Assembly (NCBI GenBank): GCA_026707225.1
Contig: JAPOXG010000050.1
Coordinates: 1 to 47,056, forward strand
Direction of reading: 5' to 3'
DNA: 47,056 bases
Origin: Chloroflexota bacterium
GTDB lineage: Bacteria > Chloroflexota > Anaerolineae > Aggregatilineales > Phototrophicaceae
The translations under genes and the position numbers were made by a program. Under the pieces are notes generated by a model. It was not told the DNA's origin. It saw only the letters and a list, made by a program, of their open reading frames with translations, and searched no databases. Within the stretch, counting starts at the first letter, position 1. Each line of letters opens with the position of its first letter. Below, one piece after another: positions 15,384 through 24,125 of this stretch.

Positions 15384-16484
15384 CTACGGCGTCAGCGTAA
15401 CTTTGACGGATTCGGCCCCGGACGCAACCAGATCCATGCCCGCGTGGAATTCCGTCAAGGGCAATTGGTGCGTCATGATGCGATCCATCGGCAGCAAACC
15501 CTTGCTCAGCATATCGATGGCGATGGGATAGGTGTAGGGACTCAAGTGTGAGCCATGAATGTTCAGTTCCTTGGTATCGCCGATGATCGTCCAGTCGGCG
15601 GTGACCGGCTCGCGCATGACGCTGAATTCGACGAAAGTGCCCAGCTTGCGGATCATCTGTAAGCCCTGCAGCACGGCGGCCGGATAACCGGTGGCTTCGA
15701 TATAAACATCGCAGCCATAGCCATCGGTCAGCTTCAGCACCTCGTCGATGACGTCGATCTTGTTCGGATTCATGCTCATGTCGGCGCCGCAGAGTTCGGC
15801 GATTTCCAGCCGCTCGTCGTTGAGGTCGATGGCAATCAACAGACGCGGATTCTTCAAGCGGGCGGCGGCGACCATGCCCAAGCCCAGGGGACCGCAGCCG
15901 GCGATTACGACAACATCATGCAGCTCGATTTCGCCGCGCTCCACCGCATGAATCGAGCAGCCCAGCGGCTCAATGAAAGCGGCATGGTGGGCGGGCAGAG
16001 AGTCCGGCACCTTGTAATTCAATGCGCCTGCGGGGAAGCGCATGTACTCCGCCATCGCGCCGATGGTGGCTTGGCGGAAGCCGTAGACATCGTGCTTGTC
16101 CTGGCACATCCAATATTGCCCGCGCTTGCAAAAGCGGCAATTCCAGCAGGGCACGATCTGTTCGGAGACAGCGATATCGCCCAGCTGCAAGCCATACTGC
16201 TCGCCGGCGCCATCGCCCAGCGCGACCACCTCGCCGACAAACTCGTGACCCGGGATCACAGGCGGCTGGCAATAACCCTCGCGCGTCTCATCGCCCCAGA
16301 AGAGCGGCGCCCCTTGATAGCATTTGAGGTCGCTGGCGCAGATGCCGACTGACTGCACACGGATGACCACTTCGCCGGCGGCCGGCTGCGGCACTTTCCA
16401 TTCTTCCAAGCGGTAGTCTTCCGGTCCTTGGCAGACGATGGCGGGCATGGTTTTGGGCAGGTCGAAATGGGAATGGCGAGCCAC
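15384..16484 (-). CDS. Zinc-dependent medium-chain alcohol/polyol dehydrogenase
   Basis: A 366-residue MDR enzyme of the threonine/sorbitol/erythritol dehydrogenase group. Catalytic-zinc residues are visible in GICASD (Cys), GHEFVG (His-Glu) and EPLGCSIHAVE. The structural-zinc loop has four cysteines in CWNCRFCKRGQYWMC. The cofactor loop is AGCGPLGLG, followed by an acidic residue in AIDLND, favouring NAD over NADP. Translation starts with GTG at 16484, preceded by GAAAGG. It may oxidise a polyol or 2-hydroxy compound; the three SDR genes downstream suggest a shared hydroxy-acid or polyol pathway, but this is inference. Confidence 0.88.
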   Translation of the reverse strand: MARHSHFDLPKTMPAIVCQGPEDYRLEEWKVPQPAAGEVVIRVQSVGICASDLKCYQGAPLFWGDETREGYCQPPVIPGHEFVGEVVALGDGAGEQYGLQLGDIAVSEQIVPCWNCRFCKRGQYWMCQDKHDVYGFRQATIGAMAEYMRFPAGALNYKVPDSLPAHHAAFIEPLGCSIHAVERGEIELHDVVVIAGCGPLGLGMVAAARLKNPRLLIAIDLNDERLEIAELCGADMSMNPNKIDVIDEVLKLTDGYGCDVYIEATGYPAAVLQGLQMIRKLGTFVEFSVMREPVTADWTIIGDTKELNIHGSHLSPYTYPIAIDMLSKGLLPMDRIMTHQLPLTEFHAGMDLVASGAESVKVTLTP

Positions 16485-16589
16485 GAGCTTATACCTTTCG
16501 CGCGTAGAACCATCAGGCGCTATTGTAGCCGGTATGAGGCAGATCCCAAAAACCAGTTTACTTGAGAACGCAACGAGATTAGAAAGTTA

Positions 16590-16611
16590 AGGGCAGCCAG
16601 ACGACTGCCCT
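16590..16611 (-). terminator. Hairpin downstream of the FnIII protein gene
   Basis: AGGGCAG (16590-16596) and CTGCCCT (16605-16611) form a perfect 7-bp stem with an 8-nt loop. It starts 14 bp past the stop of the minus-strand FnIII gene and is followed on that strand by TTAACTTTCT, a loose T-rich tail. A plausible intrinsic terminator. Confidence 0.5.
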
Positions 16612-16624
16612 TTGACGCTCGACG

Positions 16625-19600
16625 CTAGCCGCAGTTTCCGGTCTGCCGCGTGTAAACGCCGCTGATCCAGCCCCTCTGCCCGTTGTACTCGACCTGCAGC
16701 CAGCCCGACCGCCTGTCATAGACGCTTACGGTCGTCAGAGCCGGTAATGTCAGCAGGATTCGCCCGCCGGGGGTGGCGCGGAAATTGAGCGGATCGGTCG
16801 TGATGGCTACACAGCCGCTGAATTGCGCCGGCGCCGCCGTTGGATTGGCTGACGCCGCTCGCGTCGGGACTGCCGTCGGCGCGGTTGAGGACGGGCGCAG
16901 CAAAATCAAGGTGCCCGCGCGGTCGACCTGGGAGCAGATCATGCCATTGCGACCGTAGGAATCGGCGTCCGACTGCAGGCGCGGGGCATAAGCGGCATCA
17001 AGGAAGACCAGATCGCCAGCTTGCTTGAAGCAGACTTCGAAATAGCCGCGCACCCAGCCCCAGACATCAACGCCAAGCACGGCGCCGCGCGCAATCAAGT
17101 CGGGAGCGCCGAGGCCGACGGGGCCGACGCATTGCACATTGAGGCCGATAGGCTGCGAGCTGATGGCGATCATCGCCTTCTGTTCGTCGGTGCAGTTGAA
17201 TGCGGGCTCGCTGCGCGTGGCGGTCGCGGTCGGGGCGCCATCCGCTCTATCGCCGCTCCGCGAAGAACCAGAATCGCCGGAGCGCGGACGATCGCCATCG
17301 CCTCGGTCGGAATCGCCATCGCCCCGGCCAGAATCGGGACTGCCCCGGCCAATATCGGAGCCTTGGAACGGAGGCCGCGTCCTCACATCAATAAATGAAG
17401 GGGAGGAGGCGCCGCCACTGTTGTTGGCGCGCACATAGATGCGATATTCTGTATCGGCTTCCAGTCCGGTAAAGGAAATTGAATTGACATTGCCGATATC
17501 GGTCCAATCGCTATACAGAACTTGTGGCGCCGCCTGCCCTTCGACATCGTCGGACATTTCAGTGCCCTGCGTTTCGTAGCCGGTGGCGCGGGCGGACGGG
17601 CTCCAGCTAACCTGAACGCCGCTTTCGGTAATGGCGCTGCTGCTCATGCCAGAAGGAGGGGGAGGGACTTCAACCAGCGTCCGGCGCGTGAGGGTGACAG
17701 CTGCCGAGGTGGTCTGGCTGTTCTTGGCGCGCACGCTCACGGTGTACTCCGTATCCGCGCTGAGACCGCTGAAGGTATAAGTAGCGACATCGCTGACATC
17801 GGTCCAGTTGCTCAGCGTTCCGCCCTGGACTTCGTAGCTGGTCGCGCCGTTGGATTTCGTCCAAGACAGAGTGATGGCGGTCTGCGTGATCCCGCTCGTG
17901 GAGACGCTGGAAGGGCTGGTGAGGGCGGCTGGCTGCGTCGCTAGCGTCCTGGCGCTGACCGATGCCGCCGCCGAATCCCCGCCGCTGTTGCTGGCGATGA
18001 CTTTCAAGGTGTATTGTGTATTCGCCGTCAAGCCGCTGAACGTGTGAGTCGCCACATTGCCGAGCGTGGTAACTGCTCCGCTGTTGGCTTGGACTTTGTA
18101 GGCGGTAGCGCCGGTGGACTTCGTCCAGCTGAGCGTGATCGCCGTCTGCGTGATGCCGCTGGTCTGCAAGCCCGTCGGCGCCGCGAGCAAGGTGCTGGCG
18201 CTGATCGTCACAGCGCTGGAATCACCGCCGGCGTTGGTGGCGATGACCTTCAGGGTATAGCTCGTCCCAGCGCTGAGGCTGCCGAAGGTGTGCGTCGAGA
18301 CATCGCCCAGCGTAGTGACTGCTCCGTTGTTGGCTTGGACTTTGTAGCCCGTCGCTCCAGTAGATTTCGTCCAGCTTAAGGTGATCGCCGTCTTTGTGAT
18401 GCCGCTGGTTTGCAAGCCCGTCGGCGCGGCGGGCGCGCTGATCGGCGTATTTGTTGGCGGTGGCGTATTGGTCGGCGTATTCGTTGGCGGTGGCGTATTG
18501 GTCGGCGTATTTGTTGGCGGTGGCGTATTCGTTGGCGGTGGCGTATTTGTTGGCGGTGTCGTATTGGTCGGCGTATTCGTTGGGCCCGTCCCAGCCAATG
18601 TAGTGGCGCTTATCGACGCGAGCGCGGAATCGCCGCCTCGGTTGCTGGCCGACACTTGCAGCGTATATGCCGTATTCGCGCTCAAGCCAGTGAAGGTATG
18701 AGTGGCCACATCGCCGAGAGTCGTCCAAGCGCCGCTGGTGCCCCTGCGCACTTTGTAAGCCGTCGCTCTGGCTGCTTTCGTCCAAGACAGCGTGATGCTG
18801 TTATGGGTGATGGCGCTGGTCTGCAAGCCCGTCGGCGCGGGCGGGGCGGCTGGCGGCGTGGTGAGGGTGGTGGCGCTGGTTTGCGCGAGCGCGGAATCGC
18901 CGCCTCGGTTGCTGGCCGACACTTGCAGCGTATATGCCGTATTCGCGCTCAAGCCAGTGAAGGTATGAGTGGCCACATCGCCGAGAGTCGTCCAAGCGCC
19001 GCTGGTGCCCCTGCGCACTTTGTAAGCCGTCGCTCTGGCTGCTTTCGTCCAAGACAGCGTGATGCTGTTATGGGTGATGGCGCTGGTCTGCAAGCCCGTC
19101 GGCGCGGGCGGGGCGGCTGGCGGCGTGGTGAGGGTGGTGGCGCTGGTTTGCGCGAGCGCGGAATCGCCGCCTCGGTTGCTGGCCGACACTTGCAGCGTAT
19201 ATGCCGTATTCGCGCTCAAGCCAGTGAAGGTATGAGTGGCCACATCGCCGAGAGTCGTCCAGGCGCCGCTGGTGCCCGTCCGCACTTTGTAGGCAAATGC
19301 CCCAGCTGATTTCGTCCAGCTGAGCGTGATGCTGTTATGGGTGATGGCGCTGGTTTGCAAGCCCGTCGGCGCGGCCGGCGCGCTGAGAGTTCTGGCCGTG
19401 ACCGTCACGGGACTGGAATCATGCCAGCCGCTGCTGGCCACTACTTGCAGGGTGTATTCTGTGTTCGCGCTCAAGCCGGTGAAGGTATAGTCCCCGTTCC
19501 TGCCGAGAGTCGTCCAGTCCCCGCTGTTGCCTGCCCGCACTCTGTAGCCGCGCACGTCGACGGTAACCGTCCAAATTAGCGTGATGAAGTCACTCGTGAT

Positions 19601-20746
19601 GTTGTTTGCCGACACGCCCTTAGGCGCGGCCGGAGCCGGGTTATACAAGCAATTCAGCGCCGACCGGATGCGCCTCCAGAGTTCGCCGCCGTGGGGCGCC
19701 AATGCCACGGCATTCGCCTGCGTGCCAGCGCCGGTCAAGGCGTTTTTGGAGGCGGTGAAAGCGGTGACCAAGTCCGTCCGCCCCGTATTGTCGCGATGGT
19801 TGACGATCTTGGCGTCGATTTCCGCCAGCAACTGCTCTTTATCTTGCATCGCGCAGGCGGGCAAGGTTCTTACAGCCGGCGCGCTGACGATGCAGGAGTA
19901 CGTGCTGCCGCTTTTCGCCCGCAATTGAAAATTGTAGCTGGTATCTCCGCTCAAGTTGCTCAAGACATGCTCGGTATCGCTGCCGGTATCGGTCCAGTTG
20001 ATGCCATTGCTGCTGACTTCATAAGTGACCGAGCTGGTGCTGCTCGCGGTCCAAGTCAGCTTGAAGCTGTTGTTCTTAATCTCGGAGACTTGCAGAGCCG
20101 AAGGCTCGTCAACATGCGCCGCCTGAGTCCTCACTGTTAGGGGTACGCTGCTGCTGAAGGAGTCGGCGCCGCTAATTGTATTCACCGCGCGGACATGGAA
20201 TGTATATTGCGTGTTGAGCGAAAGCCCGGATAATTTGCGAGCGAAAGACGCGCTTCGGGATCCCCAGCCGCCGTTGTTGATTTTGATCTCATAATTTTTC
20301 GCTCTGGGCGGTTCATTCCAGGTGATCTTTACGACAGTGCCAGCCACACAGGTGGTGCGCAGATTTTGCGGGGCGGACGGGTTTGTATAGCGATTCACAT
20401 TGGCTGACCAAGCGGATCTCTGGTTGCCGACAACAGCGCGGACAGTGTATGAATACAACGTGCCGGTCTGCAAGCCGGTGATGTTGACTGAAGTCGTGCT
20501 GGCATTTGTCGCCCCCGAGTCGGCTTCATCGGGCGCTAATCTTTTGTATTCATAGCGAGTCGCCCCGTTGACCGCAGTCCAGGAGAGTGTGAAGCCGCCC
20601 GTGGTTACGGCGGATATGGTCGCCGTCGGAGCCGCTGGCTGCGCCTGCGCGCCGAAGGGCTGGGCAAACAGGCTGAAGAGAATGACGATAAGCCATCCCA
20701 AGCGGGACCTCGGCATAGAACCTATTGATTTCTTGAACGCGCTCAT
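16625..20746 (-). CDS. Large secreted fibronectin type III repeat protein with C-terminal SH3 domain
   Basis: A 1373-residue exported protein. Residues 1-36 form a signal peptide (basic start, LGWLIVILFSLF core, AQA cleavage region). By eye there are about eleven FnIII domains, with repeating ITxxxITLSWTKxxGAxxYKV and FTGLSANTxYTLQV strands. Between the third and fourth lies a non-FnIII helical segment (about 298-372). A TNTPPP-rich linker runs about 716-772, and a Gly/Asp/Arg/Ser low-complexity stretch about 1126-1172. A Cys-containing domain (about 1180-1300) is followed by a bacterial SH3 domain (LNFRATPGG, GWLQVEYNGQRGWI) at the C terminus. SH3b domains often bind cell-wall components. 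It is probably a surface or extracellular protein that binds polymers; no catalytic domain was recognised. It is a single-gene unit with its own -10 element and terminator. Confidence 0.9.
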   Translation of the reverse strand: MSAFKKSIGSMPRSRLGWLIVILFSLFAQPFGAQAQPAAPTATISAVTTGGFTLSWTAVNGATRYEYKRLAPDEADSGATNASTTSVNITGLQTGTLYSYTVRAVVGNQRSAWSANVNRYTNPSAPQNLRTTCVAGTVVKITWNEPPRAKNYEIKINNGGWGSRSASFARKLSGLSLNTQYTFHVRAVNTISGADSFSSSVPLTVRTQAAHVDEPSALQVSEIKNNSFKLTWTASSTSSVTYEVSSNGINWTDTGSDTEHVLSNLSGDTSYNFQLRAKSGSTYSCIVSAPAVRTLPACAMQDKEQLLAEIDAKIVNHRDNTGRTDLVTAFTASKNALTGAGTQANAVALAPHGGELWRRIRSALNCLYNPAPAAPKGVSANNITSDFITLIWTVTVDVRGYRVRAGNSGDWTTLGRNGDYTFTGLSANTEYTLQVVASSGWHDSSPVTVTARTLSAPAAPTGLQTSAITHNSITLSWTKSAGAFAYKVRTGTSGAWTTLGDVATHTFTGLSANTAYTLQVSASNRGGDSALAQTSATTLTTPPAAPPAPTGLQTSAITHNSITLSWTKAARATAYKVRRGTSGAWTTLGDVATHTFTGLSANTAYTLQVSASNRGGDSALAQTSATTLTTPPAAPPAPTGLQTSAITHNSITLSWTKAARATAYKVRRGTSGAWTTLGDVATHTFTGLSANTAYTLQVSASNRGGDSALASISATTLAGTGPTNTPTNTTPPTNTPPPTNTPPPTNTPTNTPPPTNTPTNTPPPTNTPISAPAAPTGLQTSGITKTAITLSWTKSTGATGYKVQANNGAVTTLGDVSTHTFGSLSAGTSYTLKVIATNAGGDSSAVTISASTLLAAPTGLQTSGITQTAITLSWTKSTGATAYKVQANSGAVTTLGNVATHTFSGLTANTQYTLKVIASNSGGDSAAASVSARTLATQPAALTSPSSVSTSGITQTAITLSWTKSNGATSYEVQGGTLSNWTDVSDVATYTFSGLSADTEYTVSVRAKNSQTTSAAVTLTRRTLVEVPPPPSGMSSSAITESGVQVSWSPSARATGYETQGTEMSDDVEGQAAPQVLYSDWTDIGNVNSISFTGLEADTEYRIYVRANNSGGASSPSFIDVRTRPPFQGSDIGRGSPDSGRGDGDSDRGDGDRPRSGDSGSSRSGDRADGAPTATATRSEPAFNCTDEQKAMIAISSQPIGLNVQCVGPVGLGAPDLIARGAVLGVDVWGWVRGYFEVCFKQAGDLVFLDAAYAPRLQSDADSYGRNGMICSQVDRAGTLILLRPSSTAPTAVPTRAASANPTAAPAQFSGCVAITTDPLNFRATPGGRILLTLPALTTVSVYDRRSGWLQVEYNGQRGWISGVYTRQTGNCG
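18618..19380. repeat. 267-bp tandem DNA repeats inside the FnIII gene
   Basis: Units at 18618-18884 and 18885-19151 appear identical base for base, and a third at 19152 onward is identical for about 109 bp before diverging. Each unit codes for one FnIII domain plus linker (89 codons). Identity at silent positions points to recent duplication or gene conversion. Exact repeats of this length could also be collapsed or expanded by short-read assembly. Confidence 0.9.
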
Positions 20747-20793
20747 AAGTCTTCCCGGGATTTGAGGAGTTCCTACCCATTGCTATATGTCGC

Positions 20794-20799
20794 ATTATA
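20794..20799 (-). promoter_or_regulatory. -10 box upstream of the FnIII protein gene
   Basis: A perfect TATAAT on the minus strand, 47 nt before the ATG at 20746. No good -35 is seen at the standard spacing (a TTAACT lies about 20 nt upstream), so the promoter is only partly supported. Confidence 0.4.
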
Positions 20800-20858
20800 T
20801 TGAGTTCTTCCAGTTGCGCAGTTAAATCAATGAGGAATTTTCCCGCGAGCGCCTGTTT

Positions 20859-20887
20859 TTGGCAGCGGCGGCTCAATCTTGTACAAT
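20859..20887 (+). promoter_or_regulatory. Sigma-70-type promoter for the formate dehydrogenase locus
   Basis: TTGGCA (20859-20864) and TACAAT (20882-20887) with a 17-nt spacer. The leader would be only about 10 nt and contains AGGAGG at 20894-20899, 5 nt before the ATG at 20905. Confidence 0.65.
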
Positions 20888-20904
20888 TTGATTAGGAGGC
20901 GCTT

Positions 20905-23046
20905 ATGACCCCGCTTAAGCCAGAGAAAATCGTGCGTACCACCTGCCCCTACTGCGGCGTCGGCTGTCAGATGAATCTCCATATCAAAGACGAGCGGATT
21001 TATCGCGTTGAGGCGCCTTTTGACGCCGCGCCAAATTACGGCAATCTTTGCGTCAAAGGGCGCTTCGGGCTCGATTTCGCAACCCATCCCCGCCGCCTGA
21101 CGAAGCCGTTGATCCGCGATGGCGCGCGCGGAGATTTCCGTGAAGCGAGCTGGGACGAAGCGCTCGATTTTGTCAGCGAAAAGCTGGCCGCGATTGTGCG
21201 CGAGCATGGCGGAGACAGCGTCGCCACCTACGCCTGCGCCAAAGCGACCAACGAGGACAATTACGTCTTTCAGAAATGGGTGCGCGCGGTGATGAAGACG
21301 AATAATGTCGATCACTGCGCGCGGCTCTGCCATGCCGGCAGCGTCACCGGCTTGCAGCTGGCGATCGGCTCCAGCGCCATGAGCAACAGCATCGCCGAGA
21401 TGGAGAATCTTGACACCTTCATCGTCACCGGCAGCAACACCACCGAGACGCATCCGGTCATCAGCTTGTTCTTAAAGAAGGCGGTGCGCAAGAACGGCGC
21501 CAAGCTCATCGTCATCGATCCGCGCCAGATCGAATTGACCGACTTCGCGACGCTTTGGCTGCGGCAGAAACCGGGCACCGATGTGGCCGTTTTTCAGGCG
21601 ATGGCGAATGTCATCGTGACGGAGAACCTCTTCAATCCCGAATTCATTGAGGCGCGCACCGAAGGCTTTGAAGACTATATCGAATCGCTGGAGCATTGTA
21701 CGCCGGAATGGGCGGAGGCGATCAGCGGCTTGCCCGCCGAGGACATTCGACAGGCGGCGCGGATGTACGCCACTGCCGAGCGCGCCGCTTTCTACTGGGG
21801 CATGGGCATCAGCCAGAGCACGCATGGCACCGACAATGCGCTCTCGCTGACCAATCTGGCGCTGATGTGCGGCCATGCAGGCAAACCCGGCACCGGGCTC
21901 AACCCCCTGCGCGGACAGAACAACGTGCAGGGCTGCTCCGATAGCGGCGGCTTGCCCAATGTCTACACGGCTTATCAGTCGGTCGCCGATCCCGAGATCC
22001 GGCGGAAGTTCGAATCAACCTGGCGCACGGACCTGAACCCGCAGCCCGGTTTGACCGTCACTGAAATGGTCGATGGCGCGCTCATGGGGCAGATCAAAGC
22101 GATGATCGTCATGGGCGAGAATCCAATGATGAGCGAGCCAAACCTCTCTCATGCGCAGCACGCGCTGGAAGCCCTGGACCTGCTGGTCTGCATCGATATC
22201 TTCATGAATGAAACCGGCGAAATGGCGGATGTGATCCTGCCTTCGGCCAGCTTCGCCGAGAAAGAAGGCACCTTCACCAACAGCGACCGGCGGGTGCAGC
22301 GGGTGCGGCAGGCATTGCCAGCGGTCGGCGAGTCACTACCTGATTGGGAGATTGTCTGCGCGCTGGCCAAGCGCATGGAAGCGGCGCTCGGCATCGGCGA
22401 AAGCGCCGGCTTTGACTACCGCGATCCCGAAGCGATCTGGGAAGAAATGCGCGCCCTGACGCCCGATTTCCAAGGCATCAGCTATGCGCGGCTGGACGAA
22501 GAAGGCGGCGTGCATTGGCCCTGCCCGGCCGCCGATCATCCCGGCACGCCCTATCTCTTCGAAGAAGACTTCCCGCGCGGCAAAGGCAAATTCTGGGAGC
22601 TGGAATACGGCAGCGAAAGCGAGCTGCCGGATGAGAAGTATCCCTATCATCTTACGACCGGTCGCGTGCTCTTCCATTGGCATGGCGGCACGATGACGCG
22701 CAACTCCCGATTGGAAGAGGCTTTTCCCGTGCCCATCGTTGAGATGCACCCGGCCGACGCCGGTGCGCTGCGGGTAGTGTCGGGCGATTGGCTGCGCATG
22801 ACGTCGCGGCGGGGTTCGGTCGAATGTCAGGTCATGGTGACGGGGCGCTCGCCGGCCGGCACGCTGTTCCTGCCTTTCCACTTCGTCGAGGCGGCGGCGA
22901 ATCTGCTGACGCTTGACAAGATTGACCCGCGCGCAAAGATTCCCGACTTCAAGATGGCGGCCGTCAAGCTGAAAAAAGTGGAACGGGCGGTGACGGCGCT
23001 TGAAGAGCAAGGCGCGATCAAAGACCCGACGCGCTATGTGCATTGA
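20905..23046 (+). CDS. fdhA: Molybdenum-dependent formate dehydrogenase, catalytic (alpha) subunit
   Basis: A 713-residue molybdopterin oxidoreductase that oxidises formate to CO2. The N terminus binds one 4Fe-4S cluster through Cys14, Cys17, Cys21 and Cys49 (CPYCGVGC...LCVKGR). The active-site ligand is Cys142 in CARLCHAGSV, the position that is selenocysteine in E. coli FdhF, so this is a cysteine enzyme. Molybdopterin-binding motifs include GSNTTETHP, RGQNNVQGCSDSGG and MGENPMMSE. It lacks the N-terminal NuoG-like ferredoxin region found in longer alpha subunits; that part is encoded separately at 28216. It has a strong promoter and an ideal ribosome site. With the NuoE-NuoF fusion at 25094 it should form a soluble NAD-linked enzyme. 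Confidence 0.92.
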   Translation: MTPLKPEKIVRTTCPYCGVGCQMNLHIKDERIYRVEAPFDAAPNYGNLCVKGRFGLDFATHPRRLTKPLIRDGARGDFREASWDEALDFVSEKLAAIVREHGGDSVATYACAKATNEDNYVFQKWVRAVMKTNNVDHCARLCHAGSVTGLQLAIGSSAMSNSIAEMENLDTFIVTGSNTTETHPVISLFLKKAVRKNGAKLIVIDPRQIELTDFATLWLRQKPGTDVAVFQAMANVIVTENLFNPEFIEARTEGFEDYIESLEHCTPEWAEAISGLPAEDIRQAARMYATAERAAFYWGMGISQSTHGTDNALSLTNLALMCGHAGKPGTGLNPLRGQNNVQGCSDSGGLPNVYTAYQSVADPEIRRKFESTWRTDLNPQPGLTVTEMVDGALMGQIKAMIVMGENPMMSEPNLSHAQHALEALDLLVCIDIFMNETGEMADVILPSASFAEKEGTFTNSDRRVQRVRQALPAVGESLPDWEIVCALAKRMEAALGIGESAGFDYRDPEAIWEEMRALTPDFQGISYARLDEEGGVHWPCPAADHPGTPYLFEEDFPRGKGKFWELEYGSESELPDEKYPYHLTTGRVLFHWHGGTMTRNSRLEEAFPVPIVEMHPADAGALRVVSGDWLRMTSRRGSVECQVMVTGRSPAGTLFLPFHFVEAAANLLTLDKIDPRAKIPDFKMAAVKLKKVERAVTALEEQGAIKDPTRYVH

Positions 23047-23102
23047 GCCAGCATTGCGCTACAATCGCCAGTGGCTTGTTCAGTTAATGTGTAGGGAAGA
23101 TC

Positions 23103-23423
23103 ATGAGCGAGATAGCGGCTCCCCGTGCCTTGCCGGTCGAAGCAATCTGCGCTTACTGCGAGACCGAGCCAATTGCGCGGTTATCACTGCTAGGACCTGA
23201 CTTTGATGCCTGGTTGCGACCGGAAACTGATACTGGAATGCTGGTAGAGTATCTTCCTGATGCATCCGTAACATATATAGACATGGCGCGGCAGGAACGC
23301 GAATTGAGCGAGATTCTGGTCAGAGCAGTTGACTTGCGTACGCCAAACGAGCTTGAACCGACTGGTAAGCAGCAGATTCTTGCCGGAGCGACACTTGTCT
23401 TTGCCGAAGACGCTGGCGAATGA
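23103..23423 (+). CDS. Degenerate MNT-domain nucleotidyltransferase antitoxin (first module)
   Basis: A 106-residue minimal-nucleotidyltransferase protein, clearly paralogous to the one at 23781 (LPxEAIxAYCETxPIxRLS and LVEYLPxAxV in common). The catalytic signature is lost: where the second copy has GSAARNELTPESDVDF, this one has GPDFDAWLRPETDTGM, so the Ser of GS and the second Asp of DxD are gone. The third-Asp region (AVDLRTP) is kept. In HepT-MntA systems the MNT partner AMPylates the HEPN toxin; a catalytically dead MNT could only neutralise by binding. It overlaps the HEPN gene that follows. The ATG at 23103 gives the same N terminus as the paralogue. Confidence 0.8.
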   Translation: MSEIAAPRALPVEAICAYCETEPIARLSLLGPDFDAWLRPETDTGMLVEYLPDASVTYIDMARQERELSEILVRAVDLRTPNELEPTGKQQILAGATLVFAEDAGE

Positions 23424-23748
23424 TCCCACTCGTTTGCGTCACATGCTGGAGTGGGCGCAAACTTCGGAGCGCCTTGCCGCACGTGAAACACGGATTTCCC
23501 TCGACGAAAATGTATTCCTGCGTCTGGCCTTGACCAGAACGTTGCAAGTCATAGGCGAAGCGGCGAACAATGTCACGGCGGAATCACGACGATTGTACCC
23601 CGCCATTCCTTGGGCCGATATCATTGGTATGCGGCACAAACTGGTGCATGTCTATTATGCCGTAGATTTGAATGTAGTTTGGACTACAGTCTCCGAATAT
23701 GTGCCACCGTTGCTTGTCGAATTGCAGCGCATACTTGAAGATGATTAG
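23401..23748 (+). CDS. HEPN-domain (HepT-like) ribonuclease toxin (first module)
   Basis: About 115 residues, all helical, of the DUF86/HepT family. The active-site motif RX4HXY is intact in MRHKLVHVYY, and the family core GEAANNV...YPAIPWADIIGMR is clear. The most likely start is TTG 23401, giving MPKTLANDPTRLRHMLEWA, which overlaps the antitoxin by 23 bp; an ATG at 23443 would remove the first helix start. HEPN toxins of this type cleave RNA. Both the toxin motif and the overlap with its partner suggest a working module in spite of the degenerate antitoxin. Confidence 0.8.
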   Translation: MPKTLANDPTRLRHMLEWAQTSERLAARETRISLDENVFLRLALTRTLQVIGEAANNVTAESRRLYPAIPWADIIGMRHKLVHVYYAVDLNVVWTTVSEYVPPLLVELQRILEDD

Positions 23749-23780
23749 CGCCGAAACAATCGATGGGAATACCTGACGTC

Positions 23781-24125
23781 ATGAGCGAGCCCGTCGCAAT
23801 TGACCTGCCACTGGAAGCGATACGCGCATATTGCGAGACGCAGCCGATTCGGCGACTATCGGTGTTTGGCTCGGCCGCGCGAAATGAATTGACGCCGGAG
23901 AGCGACGTTGATTTTCTGGTAGAATACCTGCCAGAGGCCCGAGTCAGCTTGTTTGATATCGGTGGGCACCTAATGGACTTTCAGGACATCATCGGACGCA
24001 AAGTTGATCTGGTCACGCCGACCGGTTTGTGTCCTTACATCCGCGACGAAGTGTTGGACGACGCGAGGCTTATCTATGCGAAGGAGTCCTGCGCGGGACC
24101 GAGTACATCTGCTGCGCATGCGTGA
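23781..24125 (+). CDS. MNT-domain nucleotidyltransferase antitoxin, catalytic residues intact (second module)
   Basis: A 114-residue minimal nucleotidyltransferase with the complete GS-X10-DXD signature (FGSAARNELTPESDVDFLVEY) and a third acidic site in KVDLVTP. In the studied HepT-MntA pair this enzyme adds AMP to the tyrosine of the toxin RX4HXY motif and so silences it. Start at ATG 23781 (MSEPVAIDLP), matching the paralogue's MSEIAAPRALP. The reading frame is open 18 bp upstream, but those codons have no counterpart. It overlaps the next HEPN gene by 50 bp. Confidence 0.88.
   Translation: MSEPVAIDLPLEAIRAYCETQPIRRLSVFGSAARNELTPESDVDFLVEYLPEARVSLFDIGGHLMDFQDIIGRKVDLVTPTGLCPYIRDEVLDDARLIYAKESCAGPSTSAAHA

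Noticed and set aside
18410..19309. 299-codon plus-strand frame with internal repeats opposite the FnIII gene
   Set aside because: Its repeats only mirror the FnIII DNA repeats; composition (Arg, Cys, Gly) is typical of a shadow frame.
21319..21340. Selenocysteine in the formate dehydrogenase active site
   Set aside because: The codon at residue 142 is TGC (Cys), not TGA, so there is no need for a SECIS element.
23060..23065. TACAAT -10 box before the first toxin-antitoxin module
   Set aside because: No -35 at 16-18 nt spacing and no extended -10; not enough to call a promoter.
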